A DNA stretch of 64,000 nt from Nitrospira sp. (GTDB lineage Bacteria; Nitrospirota; Nitrospiria; Nitrospirales; Nitrospiraceae). The stretch is from the NCBI GenBank assembly GCA_018242725.1, contig JAFEBI010000021.1:1-64000 (forward strand), read 5' to 3'. Under the pieces are notes generated by a model. It was not told the DNA's origin. It searched no databases and saw only the letters and a program-made list of their open reading frames with translations. Positions 52,713 to 61,979 of the stretch are shown piece by piece. The translations under genes were made by a program, and so were the position numbers. Position 1 is the stretch's first letter. Every line of letters begins with the position of its first letter.

Positions 52713-55700
52713 ATGTTCTTGTCACGTCGACAATTTCTAAAGGTCTCTGTCGGGACGGTTGCTGCCGCAGCCGTGGCGGACAAGGTCCTGGCATTGACGG
52801 CACTCCAACCGGTGATCGAGGTCGGGAATCCATTGGGTGATTATCCGGACCGGTCATGGGAGCGTGTCTACCACGATCAATATCGCTACGACTCATCTTT
52901 TACCTGGGTTTGCTCTCCAAACGATACTCACGCCTGCCGTGTTCGGGCCTTTGTCCGAAACGGGGTGGTCATGCGTGTGGAGCAGAATTATGATCATCAA
53001 ACTTACGAAGATCTCTATGGTAACCGTGGGACTTTTGCGCATAACCCACGCATGTGCTTGAAGGGCTTTACGTTCCATCGGCGTGTGTATGGTCCTTACC
53101 GACTCAAGGGGCCGCTCATGCGAAAGGGCTGGAAGCAGTGGATGGATGATGGATCACCTGAGCTGACGCCTGAAACCAAGCGCAAGTACAAATTCGACAG
53201 CCGGTTTTTGGACGATATGCTTCGTGTCTCGTGGGATACGGCGTTTACCTATGCCGCCAAGGCGATGATCATCATTGCCACTCGATACAGCGGTGAAGCG
53301 GGAGCGAGACGGCTTCGGGAGCAGGGTTACGCTCCGGAAATGATTGAAATGATGAAGGGAGCCGGTACACGGTGCTTTAAGCATCGTGCAGGTATGCCTG
53401 TTCTCGGTATCATCGGGAAAATGGGCAATACCCGTATGAACGGCGGTATCAATGCGTTGCTGGACACCTGGATTCGGAAAGTCAGTCCGGAGCAAGCACA
53501 GGGTGGTCGCTACTGGTCGAATTACACCTGGCACGGAGATCAGAACCCATCACAGCCGTTCTGGTCCGGTGTGCAGGGGTCGGATATCGACCTCTCCGAT
53601 ATGCGTTTTTCCAAGCTGAATACCAGCTGGGGAAAGAATTTCGTCGAAAACAAGATGCCTGAGGCGCACTGGAAGTTGGAGTGTATTGAGCGCGGTGCCC
53701 GCGTCGTTGTCATTACTCCCGAATACAACCCAACAGCCTACCGAGCTGACTATTGGATGCCGCTGCGGCCGGAGTCGGACGGCGCATTGTTCTTGGGAGC
53801 CATGAAAATCATCATCGACGAAAATATGCACGACGTGGACTTCCTGAAGCAGTTTACCGATGCCCCGATTTTGGTGCGCACGGACACTCTGCAGTACCTG
53901 GATCCGCGTGACGTGATCGCAGATTATAAATTTCCTGATTTCTCAAAGAGCTACTCTGGCCGTATTCAAGCGCTGAAGCCTCAAGATATTGAGCGGCTCG
54001 GCGGCATGATGGTGTGGGACTTGAGCAAGAAGCAGGCGGTCCCGCTCCACCGTGAGCAGGTTGGATGGCACTATGCCAATAGTGGAATCGACGCGGCGCT
54101 GAACGGGACGTATCGGGTCAAATTGCTGAACGGTCGTGAAATTGATGCGATGCCGGTCTGGCAAATGTATCTTGTCCACTTCCAGGACTATGACTTGGAT
54201 ACCACACACCAGATCTGCCGTACGCCGAAGGACCTCATTGTCCGTTGGGCGCGCGACTCGGGGACGATCAAGCCGGCCGCAATCCACAACGGAGAAGGCG
54301 TCACGCACTATTTCCACATGACGCCAAACGGTCGTGCAGCGGCCATGGTCCTCATCATCACGGGTAATGTGGGTAAGTTTGGCACCGGGCAACATACCTG
54401 GGCCGGTAACTATAAGGCAGGATGTTGGACGGCTACACCGTGGTCAGGAGCTGGCTTATCGGTTCACACAGGCGAAGATCCGTTCAACATTACGTTGGAC
54501 CCGAATGCCCACGGAAAAGAAATCAAGACCAAGTCCTATTACTATGGCGAAGAAGTTGGTTATTGGAACCACGGGGATACGGCCTTGATCGTCAATACGC
54601 CGAAGTATGGCCGCAAGGTGTTTACGGGGAAGACCCATATGCCGACCCCAAGCAAATTCCGCTGGGTCGTGAACGTCAACGTGCTCAACAATGCCAAACA
54701 CCACTACGACATGGTGCGGAACGTCGATCCCAACCTTGAATGTCTGATCACGCAGGATATCGAAATGACATCCGACGTGAATCACAATGACATCGCCTTT
54801 GCCTGTAACTCCTGGATGGAGTTTACCTATCCGGAGATGACGATCACGGTCTCCAATCCATGGGTTCAGATTTGGAAGGGTGGAATCAGGCCGTTGTATG
54901 ACACCAGAAACGATCTCGATACCTTTGCCGGAGTGGCCGCAAAACTGTCGGAGATGACCGGCGACAAGCGCATGAAGGACTACTTCGCCATGGTCTACGC
55001 GAACCGCGTGGACGTCTACGCGCAGCGTATGCTCGATGCGTCCAGCACCTTCTACGGCTATTCAGCAGACGTGATGCTGAAGTCGGAAAAGGGATGGATG
55101 GTCATGGTGCGGACCTACCCGCGGCATCCATTCTGGGAAGAGACCAACGAGTCGAAGCCGATGTGGACTCGCAGCGGTCGGTATGAGAACTATCGTATTG
55201 AACCAGAATCCATTGAGTATGGGGAAAACTTTATCTCCCATCGTGAAGGGCCGGAGGCCACGCCGTATTTGCCGAACGCCATCTTCACGACAAATCCGTA
55301 TTGTCGTCCGGACGACTATGGTATTCCCATCACGGCCCAGCACCACGACGACAAGACGGTTCGGAACATCAAGCTGTCATGGCATGAAATTGTACGGCAT
55401 TCAAACCCCTTGTGGGAAAAGGGCTATCAGTTCTACTGCGTGACGCCCAAGACGCGTCACCGGGTGCATAGCCAATGGTCGGTGAACGACTGGGTGCAGA
55501 TTTACGAGTCGAACTTCGGAGACCCCTACCGCATGGATAAACGGACGCCCGGGGTCGGCGAACACCAGATCCATATTAATCCCCAGGCGGCGAAAGACCG
55601 GGGGATCAATGACGGCGACTATGTCTACGTCGATGGGAATCCGGTAGATCGGCCCTATCGAGGCTGGAAACCGAGCGATCCGTACTACAAGGTCGCGCGG

Positions 55701-56150
55701 CTCATGATCCGGGCAAAGTACAACCCGGCCTATCCGTACCACGTGACCATGGCCAAACACGCGCCCTATGTGTCGACGCCCAAGTCCGTGAAGGGGCATG
55801 AAACCCGACCGGATGGACGGGCCATTGCGATCGATACCGGGTATCAGTCGAACTTCCGGTATGGGGCCCAGCAGTCATTTACCAGAAACTGGCTGATGCC
55901 CTTGCATCAGACCGACTCGCTGCCCGGCAAACACGCGATTGCTTGGAAGTTCAAATGGGGCTATCAGGTCGATCACCACGCAATCAACACGGTGCCGAAG
56001 GAATGTCTCATCCGCATTACGAAGGCGGAGGACGGCGGGATCGGAGCCCGAGGTCCCTGGGAACCGGTGCGGACCGGGTTTACGCCGGGTCAAGAGAACG
56101 AGTTCATGATTAAGTGGCTGAAAGGTGAGCACATCAAGATTAAGGTCTAA
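52713..56150 (+). CDS. nxrA: Nitrite oxidoreductase alpha subunit
   Basis: A 1145-residue molybdopterin oxidoreductase that oxidises nitrite to nitrate. A twin-arginine signal (SRRQFLK, residues 4-10) with hydrophobic core predicts Tat export to the periplasm, the Nitrospira orientation. The N-terminal Fe-S site reads C67-xxx-D71-xxx-C75...C115, with Asp in place of one Cys. The long Mo-bisMGD-binding body and C-terminal domain follow (GVGEHQIHINPQAAKDRG). Length matches known Nitrospira NxrA. The ATG has GAGGAGG upstream. nxrB follows after 89 bases, and no gamma subunit gene is adjacent. Confidence 0.97.
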   Translation: MFLSRRQFLKVSVGTVAAAAVADKVLALTALQPVIEVGNPLGDYPDRSWERVYHDQYRYDSSFTWVCSPNDTHACRVRAFVRNGVVMRVEQNYDHQTYEDLYGNRGTFAHNPRMCLKGFTFHRRVYGPYRLKGPLMRKGWKQWMDDGSPELTPETKRKYKFDSRFLDDMLRVSWDTAFTYAAKAMIIIATRYSGEAGARRLREQGYAPEMIEMMKGAGTRCFKHRAGMPVLGIIGKMGNTRMNGGINALLDTWIRKVSPEQAQGGRYWSNYTWHGDQNPSQPFWSGVQGSDIDLSDMRFSKLNTSWGKNFVENKMPEAHWKLECIERGARVVVITPEYNPTAYRADYWMPLRPESDGALFLGAMKIIIDENMHDVDFLKQFTDAPILVRTDTLQYLDPRDVIADYKFPDFSKSYSGRIQALKPQDIERLGGMMVWDLSKKQAVPLHREQVGWHYANSGIDAALNGTYRVKLLNGREIDAMPVWQMYLVHFQDYDLDTTHQICRTPKDLIVRWARDSGTIKPAAIHNGEGVTHYFHMTPNGRAAAMVLIITGNVGKFGTGQHTWAGNYKAGCWTATPWSGAGLSVHTGEDPFNITLDPNAHGKEIKTKSYYYGEEVGYWNHGDTALIVNTPKYGRKVFTGKTHMPTPSKFRWVVNVNVLNNAKHHYDMVRNVDPNLECLITQDIEMTSDVNHNDIAFACNSWMEFTYPEMTITVSNPWVQIWKGGIRPLYDTRNDLDTFAGVAAKLSEMTGDKRMKDYFAMVYANRVDVYAQRMLDASSTFYGYSADVMLKSEKGWMVMVRTYPRHPFWEETNESKPMWTRSGRYENYRIEPESIEYGENFISHREGPEATPYLPNAIFTTNPYCRPDDYGIPITAQHHDDKTVRNIKLSWHEIVRHSNPLWEKGYQFYCVTPKTRHRVHSQWSVNDWVQIYESNFGDPYRMDKRTPGVGEHQIHINPQAAKDRGINDGDYVYVDGNPVDRPYRGWKPSDPYYKVARLMIRAKYNPAYPYHVTMAKHAPYVSTPKSVKGHETRPDGRAIAIDTGYQSNFRYGAQQSFTRNWLMPLHQTDSLPGKHAIAWKFKWGYQVDHHAINTVPKECLIRITKAEDGGIGARGPWEPVRTGFTPGQENEFMIKWLKGEHIKIKV

Positions 56151-56158
56151 CTGCTCTT

Positions 56159-56198
56159 GGCAGGACGGGCGGCCCGTGCCCAGGCGGGGCGGGCTGCC
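56159..56198 (+). repeat. GC-rich hairpin in the nxrA-nxrB spacer
   Basis: ACGGGC-g-GCCCGT (56165-56177) lies inside an outer GGCAG/CTGCC pair (56159-56163 with 56194-56198). The 89-base spacer is much more GC-rich than the genes. There is no T tract, so it is not a classical terminator; it may stabilise or process the transcript. Confidence 0.5.
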
Positions 56199-56239
56199 GC
56201 CGTTGGACCAGAGCCTACTGATGAATTACGGAGGAGACT

Positions 56240-57529
56240 ATGCCTGAAGTATATAACTGGCAGCTGGGACGAAAGATGTTGTATCCCTACGAAGAGCGGC
56301 ATCCCAAGTGGCAGTTTGCCTTTGTCTTCAATATCAATCGCTGCTTAGCATGCCAAACCTGTAGCATGGCCGATAAGTCGACCTGGCTCTTCTCCAAGGG
56401 GCAGGAATACATGTGGTGGAACAACGTGGAGACCAAACCCTATGGGGGGTATCCGCAGTTCTACGACGTCAAGATCACCCAACTGATTGAACAGGTCAAT
56501 CCCGGCGGACAAGTCTGGAACGTCCGCGTGGGGCGCAAACACCATGCGCCGTATGGGGTCTTTGAAGGGATGACCATTTTCGATGCCGGGGCCAAGGTGG
56601 GGCAGGCGGCGATCGGGTACATTCCGACCGACCAAGAATGGCGGTTTGTGAATATCTATGAGGATACCGCGACCTCGATGCGCGCGCTGGTGGAAGGGAT
56701 CGATAAGACCGGGTTCTCACGGGACGAGCCCTGGAAAATGACCGGCAGCAGTCTGCCGGAGCATGAAACGTTCTTCTTCTATCTGCAGCGGATCTGTAAC
56801 CACTGCACCTATCCGGGCTGTTTAGCGGCCTGCCCGCGAAAGGCGATTTACAAGCGCCCGGAGGATGGCATTGTGCTGATCGACCAGAACCGATGCCGTG
56901 GGTACAAGAAGTGTGTGGAGCAATGTCCCTACAAGAAGCCGATGTATCGCGGCACGACGCGGGTCAGTGAAAAGTGTATCGCCTGCTATCCCCGTATCGA
57001 GGGAAAAGATCCGTTGACCGGTGGAGAGCCGATGGAAACCCGCTGTATGGCGGCCTGTGTCGGAAAGATCCGGATGCAGAGCTTGATGCGGATTGGGGAG
57101 GATGGGTTGTGGGCGGAGGATCGATGGCATCCGCTGTACTATGCGATCCGTGTGGAGCAGGTGGCCTTGCCGCTGTACCCGCAGTGGGGGACGGAGCCCA
57201 ACGGCTATTACATTCCGCCGCGGCATTCCCCGCGCGGCTATGCCCGCCAGATGTTTGGTCCGGGCGTGGACAATGCGATTGAAAAGTATCTGGTCCCCAG
57301 CCGGGAGCTGTTAGCGGTGCTCCAACTCTGGCGGGCCAGCCAACAGATCGTCTTCCGGTACGATGTGATTCCGGGGCCGAAAGTGTTCGAGACACAGATT
57401 CACGGCAAGCGCTTTGAGATGTACAACGACACCGTCTTGGGCTTCAACAAGTCGGGGAAAGAAGTGGCGCGTATTCAGGTGGAAGAGCCGATCTACATCC
57501 GCCCTGCCGAACGGGTGACCTGGTTGTAA
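56240..57529 (+). CDS. nxrB: Nitrite oxidoreductase beta subunit
   Basis: A 429-residue iron-sulfur electron-transfer subunit that passes electrons from NxrA. Four cluster motifs are visible: C35-C38-C41; C186-C189-C194-C198; C219-x5-C225-x3-C229 with Tyr222 where NarH has Trp, consistent with a [3Fe-4S] cluster; and C246/C249 with C269/C273. It has no signal peptide, so it probably leaves with NxrA by the Tat system. GGAGG lies five bases before the ATG. Length and sequence fit Nitrospira NxrB. Confidence 0.97.
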   Translation: MPEVYNWQLGRKMLYPYEERHPKWQFAFVFNINRCLACQTCSMADKSTWLFSKGQEYMWWNNVETKPYGGYPQFYDVKITQLIEQVNPGGQVWNVRVGRKHHAPYGVFEGMTIFDAGAKVGQAAIGYIPTDQEWRFVNIYEDTATSMRALVEGIDKTGFSRDEPWKMTGSSLPEHETFFFYLQRICNHCTYPGCLAACPRKAIYKRPEDGIVLIDQNRCRGYKKCVEQCPYKKPMYRGTTRVSEKCIACYPRIEGKDPLTGGEPMETRCMAACVGKIRMQSLMRIGEDGLWAEDRWHPLYYAIRVEQVALPLYPQWGTEPNGYYIPPRHSPRGYARQMFGPGVDNAIEKYLVPSRELLAVLQLWRASQQIVFRYDVIPGPKVFETQIHGKRFEMYNDTVLGFNKSGKEVARIQVEEPIYIRPAERVTWL

Positions 57530-57553
57530 ATCGAAAGGACCGAGAAGATACAG

Positions 57554-57596
57554 AGGGGTGGAGTTCCGAAGGGGGCTCCACCCCTTTTTATTTTTC
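57554..57596 (+). terminator. Rho-independent terminator after nxrB
   Basis: A perfect 10-bp stem (AGGGGTGGAG/CTCCACCCCT) with a 12-base loop is followed by TTTTATTTTT. It lies 25 bases after the nxrB stop and ends the nxrAB transcript. Confidence 0.93.
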
Positions 57597-57762
57597 AGTG
57601 GTGTTTTCTGCCGACAAAAACCGATGGTGAGCGATCATTCTCAATCAAATGCCGGGTCCACTCCCACCGTGTTGATACGGCCATCTCACCGAGAGAAGTA
57701 GATCCTGATTCCCATTAGCTGATCAGTCTTTCGACTCAGCCATCCCTGAATCTTCTGCACAC

Positions 57763-57791
57763 TTGACGACTTGCAAGACCTCCAGTAAAGT
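57763..57791 (+). promoter_or_regulatory. Promoter downstream of nxrAB
   Basis: TTGACG (57763-57768), 17 bases, TAAAGT (57786-57791), about 48 bases upstream of the GTG start at 57839. Confidence 0.6.
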
Positions 57792-57838
57792 TTTTTCTAA
57801 GTCAGCATCATACCTCCCAACCACGGAGTTACTTCAGC

Positions 57839-58168
57839 GTGACAGTCGAACAGCAGAAGACGATCCCATTTGCTGCTCAACCTATTCCCTTCAAAGAGTT
57901 GCTCACCACGGGCCAGCTTCCTGATGGATATCTCACCAGTGAATATATCGCCCAGCAATTCGTTGAACGGCTTGTTCACTATATTCTCAGTGTCCCATCC
58001 GGTAGCTATACCATGGGTGAACTCAGTCAACTTCTTGAGCAATTAGACCCTCGTGCACAGGTTTTCTTCTTTAAAAAATTGAAGGAGACCAGTCCGGAGT
58101 GCCTGAAAGATTTTGCGCCTCTCTATTATGGCTTCATGAACGAATTTGAATCTCTGCTCTTCACATAG
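57839..58168 (+). CDS. Small hypothetical protein downstream of nxrAB
   Basis: A 109-residue soluble protein with aromatic and helical content (LDPRAQVFFFKKLKETSPECLKDFAPLYYGFMNEFESLLF). No motif is recognised. The start is a GTG preceded by an A/G-poor site, and it has its own promoter after the nxrB terminator. Association with nitrite oxidation rests only on position. Confidence 0.6.
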   Translation: MTVEQQKTIPFAAQPIPFKELLTTGQLPDGYLTSEYIAQQFVERLVHYILSVPSGSYTMGELSQLLEQLDPRAQVFFFKKLKETSPECLKDFAPLYYGFMNEFESLLFT

Positions 58169-58348
58169 GCGAAAAACCAGCCAGTTCCTTCATGATCCGA
58201 ACACTCAGCTGCGCTATCCCGTAGGAGTATACTGACGCGCAGATTCACATTCACGATGAGTCTTTGTCCTGTTCATCGTATGAAAGACCACTCGATGTAA
58301 ACGAAATCAACCGAAACCAGTCAAGAAGAGATCCCTTAGATCAGAGTG

Positions 58349-58363
58349 GGAGAAAAATTCTCC
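58349..58363. promoter_or_regulatory. Inverted repeat abutting the -35 of the next gene
   Basis: GGAGAA-aaa-TTCTCC is a perfect inverted repeat ending directly before TTGTCG. Position suggests an activator or repressor site. Confidence 0.4.
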
Positions 58364-58391
58364 TTGTCGTACTGGCAATCTGATGTATAAT
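58364..58391 (+). promoter_or_regulatory. Promoter of the 122-residue hypothetical gene
   Basis: TTGTCG (58364-58369), 16 bases, TATAAT (58386-58391), 29 bases before the ATG. Confidence 0.65.
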
Positions 58392-58420
58392 TGCCCCTCA
58401 TCTACTGGAAAAGGAGTGTT

Positions 58421-58789
58421 ATGAATCCATCCTTACAACGCGCGGTCACCAGTTTTTATAACCTGATCTATGAAGCACAAACCTTTGCCACTGCGATGGC
58501 ACGGATCGATACTGCTGAGCAGGAACACTATGCCGGACGAATTGAGGGCCTCAATTGGGTCCTCGATCGTTGTCAAGAACTTGAAGAGATGGACGCCAAT
58601 CTCACGCCGTCCTCCCTTCAACGTATCTTGGGCGAAGTCAAGTCCGACTTGGAACATGAGTTATCAGTTCAAAGGCGGGAAAAAGGTCGTAGGGCCGATG
58701 GACGTGAGGAGGCTCTCAATTTTGTCGCGGACTACCTTTCGAGCTTGATTACTGCGACCGAGATCGAGTCTGCCAAAACTCCCGCCTAG
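58421..58789 (+). CDS. Small helical hypothetical protein
   Basis: A 122-residue, mostly helical soluble protein (AMARIDTAEQEHYAGRIEGLNWVLDRCQELEEM...). No motif recognised. AAGGAG lies four bases before the ATG, and a longer frame starting at 58391 lacks a site. A -10/-35 pair and inverted repeat precede it. Confidence 0.65.
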   Translation: MNPSLQRAVTSFYNLIYEAQTFATAMARIDTAEQEHYAGRIEGLNWVLDRCQELEEMDANLTPSSLQRILGEVKSDLEHELSVQRREKGRRADGREEALNFVADYLSSLITATEIESAKTPA

Positions 58790-58969
58790 GACAAGCGGTC
58801 TTTCTAAACGGGGCATGCATCAGCTCAGCAATGTTGACTGGGGGCCCCGTTAAGTCCATCGCTTTCTTTCTAAGATCTTTCCAACCAGTTCTCTTTAGCT
58901 AGGCAAACCACGGGTCAGATAAACCTGCAATGACTTGACCCTGCAGCAGGGATCTCAATAGAATGGGCT

Positions 58970-59257
58970 ATGTTTCAAACGCCCCGTAAACCAGGAATGC
59001 CCTGGGTTCCCAACCGCCCCCAGGCTCCACGCAGTCGGCCTCGTACTTCGCCGACAGGGCAGCAGGATCAGTTTGGGTCATTGAATGCCTCGCTGCTGTA
59101 TTGTCCCCGCTGTCGAGTCGCAACACCGACCAGGGAGCGGCTGCTTCTCGTCCTTCCTACCGGAAATCTTTATGAATATCTTTGTGCACAGTGTGGCGCT
59201 TCCACCGGATCAAAGACCGAGAATCCCGAAAAACCCGTTCACATTGTGGCGCCATAA
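58970..59257 (+). CDS. Small zinc-ribbon-like protein
   Basis: A 95-residue protein with a basic, Pro/Arg-rich N terminus and one zinc ribbon made of CPRC near residues 45-48 and CAQC near 72-75. Function unknown. It sits in an array of short genes after nxrAB. Confidence 0.55.
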   Translation: MFQTPRKPGMPWVPNRPQAPRSRPRTSPTGQQDQFGSLNASLLYCPRCRVATPTRERLLLVLPTGNLYEYLCAQCGASTGSKTENPEKPVHIVAP

Positions 59258-59527
59258 TCGTGCCACCTTGAGCAATCCTTGCTTCGCAACGCGCATCGCC
59301 ACGAGTTCACCGAGCTGGTTCATTTGTGAAAGCAATTTGTAGACAGCTGAGCAGCCTAGGGGCCAAGTCTTCGTCGTAAATCGGATCGTTGGATGGGCGG
59401 GGAGGGTGCATGTTAAGTCGCAGGGAACGGTAGCCGTTCGCTAAGTTGCACGAGGTAAATCTTTGGCGGTATCGTGACGATACAGTAAGGTCTGAAGCCG
59501 GAAGGAAAACCCAAAATTGGAGAAGCG

Positions 59528-59788
59528 TTACTGAATCTGCGCCAGTGGGATTCCTTCTTCAATCAGCATGACGGGAATATTATCTCGGATGGGATACAGA
59601 AGTGTTCCGTCTTCTCGAACTAATCCCGCCTCAAACAGTTCGGTGACCGGTCGATTGCCCTTGTTTTTCAATTCACCTCGAGTAACCGAGGTATTCAGTG
59701 CGATAATGACGGCGTCTTCTGCGATCATCACTTTTTGCTTTGATTCGGGGCAACAGAGAATCGCCAGCAGATCCGGGTTGATGTTCAT
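59528..59788 (-). CDS. Trm112-family protein
   Basis: An 86-residue protein with the Trm112/YcaR pattern: LLAILCCPESKQKVMI at the start, the ELFEAGLVREDGTLLYPIRDNIPVMLIEEG end. In eukaryotes Trm112 activates methyltransferases, and small bacterial relatives may do likewise. The start at 59788 follows AAGGA; an upstream ATG adds nine residues without that spacing. Confidence 0.9.
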   Translation of the reverse strand: MNINPDLLAILCCPESKQKVMIAEDAVIIALNTSVTRGELKNKGNRPVTELFEAGLVREDGTLLYPIRDNIPVMLIEEGIPLAQIQ

Positions 59789-59921
59789 GGTCTCTATCCT
59801 TCCCACAGTTGTCACATGCTATTGGCCTGCATCATGCCACCAAGTGTGATGAACTCTCAAGAGCTCTCCAGGACTGGTAAACTCTGGTAGACTGCCACCC
59901 GCTAGTGATCGGGAATGGAAT

Positions 59922-60536
59922 ATGGTTAAAGCCTTCTGGAAAACCTGTGTAGCTGGGCTCATCCTCATTGTGCCGGCCTGGGCCACACTGCTGATCCTCT
60001 CGACCCTCTTCACCGCTCTTGATAGCGTGGTGGGCCGATACCTGGTCTACCCTCTTCCTGGTCTTGGCCTGCTGCTTTTAGTGTTCATACTCATTCTCGT
60101 CGGAGTCATCGGTGATCATATGATCGCTCGTGGCTTGTTCGAGCGGCTGGAACGGAGGATTGAACGGATCCCGCTCATACAAAGCATTTACCTCACCTTA
60201 AAAGGTATGACGGACTTAATCAATTTTCGATCCCGATTTGGGCAGAGCCGGGTCGTCGCATTTCCATTTCCGCGTGATGGATGTTGGGCTTTAGGATTTG
60301 TCATGGGTACAGCCCCGTCGGCCCTTCAGGTGGACCGCTCCCATACGCTTGTGATGGTATTTGTCCCGACGGCTATTCATCCATTTACCGGGTATTTGGC
60401 GTTTATCCCTGACACCGTCCTCAAACCCATTAATCTGCCGTTCGAAGAGGCCATGAAAATGGAATTCTCGGCTGGGTTTTACAGGCCACGGAGCGGATGG
60501 CTTACCCCGTCTCCGGCCACAATCCCACGATCATGA
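59922..60536 (+). CDS. DUF502-family membrane protein
   Basis: A 204-residue protein with two transmembrane helices (about 10-32 and 48-66) and a DUF502 beta domain (IPLIQSIYLTLKGMTDLI; VFVPTAIHPFTGYLAFIPDTVL). Function unknown. It overlaps the following GNAT gene by four bases (ATGA). Confidence 0.88.
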   Translation: MVKAFWKTCVAGLILIVPAWATLLILSTLFTALDSVVGRYLVYPLPGLGLLLLVFILILVGVIGDHMIARGLFERLERRIERIPLIQSIYLTLKGMTDLINFRSRFGQSRVVAFPFPRDGCWALGFVMGTAPSALQVDRSHTLVMVFVPTAIHPFTGYLAFIPDTVLKPINLPFEEAMKMEFSAGFYRPRSGWLTPSPATIPRS

Positions 60537-61033
60537 GTCCAGACGCGTTCGACATTAGGCCAGCCACGGTAGACGATGTGCAGACAATTGTCGCTTTCAA
60601 TACGGCTATGGCGTTGGAAACCGAACAGCGCAGGCTGGATCTCGATCGGCTCCGAAAAGGCACGCTCGCACTGTTGACACAACCTCAGCATGGTTTTTAC
60701 ATCGTGGCAGAAACACCGGTTGGGACAATCCGAACCGCTGTCGGCCAGCTCATGATCACATTTGAATGGAGTGATTGGCGGAATGGGGTCTTTTGGTGGG
60801 TGCAAAGCGTCTATGTGAGACCGGAGTGGCGTCGCCGTGGAGTGTATCGAGCGATGCATGAGCATATTACCACGCGAGCCAAGAAGGATTCGCAAGTCTG
60901 CGGGATCCGTCTCTACGTTGAACACCAGAATCGCGATGCCCAAACCGTCTATCGACGTGTGGGACTCAGTCCCTCTGTCTATACTGTCTACGAACAGGAT
61001 TTCATACTGGGCCATCAGCGACCGGATCCCTGA
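60533..61033 (+). CDS. GNAT-family N-acetyltransferase
   Basis: A 166-residue acetyltransferase with the acetyl-CoA site VYVRPEWRRRGVYRAMHEHI near residues 94-113 and the strand IRLYVEHQNRDAQTVYRRVGL. The substrate is unknown. The ATG overlaps the DUF502 stop, so the two are translationally coupled. Confidence 0.93.
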   Translation: MSPDAFDIRPATVDDVQTIVAFNTAMALETEQRRLDLDRLRKGTLALLTQPQHGFYIVAETPVGTIRTAVGQLMITFEWSDWRNGVFWWVQSVYVRPEWRRRGVYRAMHEHITTRAKKDSQVCGIRLYVEHQNRDAQTVYRRVGLSPSVYTVYEQDFILGHQRPDP

Positions 61034-61048
61034 AAAGGAGGACTCGAC

Positions 61049-61435
61049 ATGAAGATCGTTCGATCAATCTACGCACTGTTAGTCCTCACCATGATGATAC
61101 AAGGGTGCGCCTTCAGCAGAGGGACGCTAGGAGACGACATCAGAACGGATGCCGTCGCTGCACTTCAGAAAGGAATTACGACAAAGGATGAGGTCCTGCG
61201 CCTCTTGGGCGCTCCAGATAGGCTGGTACCACTGAATGGTCGAGACGTCTTTCAGTACTACCGATATGATGCCAAGGCGGGGAGTCTCCTATTGATCATC
61301 CTCAATTTCTCACGTCTTTCCGTTAAGAGTGATGATCTCTTCGTCATCCTCAACCGTGATGGGATCGTCGAAGACGTGATCGCATCGAAACGCACCGACG
61401 CGTTGGCCTTCCGATTCTGGCCTTTTGGGGAATGA
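61049..61435 (+). CDS. SmpA/OmlA-like lipoprotein
   Basis: A 128-residue precursor with lipobox MIQGC (Cys20) and the BamE/OmlA pattern: LQKGITTKDEVLRLLGAPDRLV, then FQYYRYDAK. It is probably an outer-membrane-facing lipoprotein. Its start follows AAAAGGAGG. The next lipoprotein gene begins one base after its stop. Confidence 0.85.
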   Translation: MKIVRSIYALLVLTMMIQGCAFSRGTLGDDIRTDAVAALQKGITTKDEVLRLLGAPDRLVPLNGRDVFQYYRYDAKAGSLLLIILNFSRLSVKSDDLFVILNRDGIVEDVIASKRTDALAFRFWPFGE

Positions 61436-61436
61436 C

Positions 61437-61979
61437 ATGACACAGATGATGCGTAGAATGGCCTCGATGGCACTGGGACTACTGATTGGTCTCTCCGCGC
61501 TGGGTTGTAACGTCATCCGCGTTTCACTCAATACCTCCCTTGCTCCGGAGGATGTGGCCTTCATCGTACCTGGAAAAACGACCTTGTCCGAAGTGGTCGC
61601 TAACCTGGGGGCGCCCGATTCCATCGACGATTCTGATTCGGGGGTGGTCGCCACCTACCGATTCCTAGACCTGAAATACTCACGCGTTAATTTTGGTTGG
61701 TTGGCAAAACCTTGGACACCGGTGGATCCCGATCTTATCTTTTCCCGAACGGGACTCGGGGTTGATGCCTTTGAGGTCTTGTGTGACGGGCAGTGGGTCG
61801 TTCGTCAGAAGGAGTTTCTTCGGCATCTCATCAGGCCGCCCTTCTATCCCTATCCGTTCCAGCGGTCAGGACGATTAGCCCCCGATGAATTACTACTTGG
61901 CACTGGCCCCGCTCGACCCGCTATAATGGTAAGCCATGAGTCAGGGAACGACAGATCCCGCTCCGTGCCCGACAAGTGA
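61437..61979 (+). CDS. Second SmpA/OmlA-like lipoprotein
   Basis: A 180-residue precursor with lipobox LSALGC and a similar fold outline (VPGKTTLSEVVANLGAPDSID; VVATYRFLDLKYSRVNFG). It starts one base after the preceding lipoprotein stop. Its end overlaps the LOG gene start by 44 bases. Probably a paralogue of the lipoprotein at 61049. Confidence 0.75.
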   Translation: MTQMMRRMASMALGLLIGLSALGCNVIRVSLNTSLAPEDVAFIVPGKTTLSEVVANLGAPDSIDDSDSGVVATYRFLDLKYSRVNFGWLAKPWTPVDPDLIFSRTGLGVDAFEVLCDGQWVVRQKEFLRHLIRPPFYPYPFQRSGRLAPDELLLGTGPARPAIMVSHESGNDRSRSVPDK

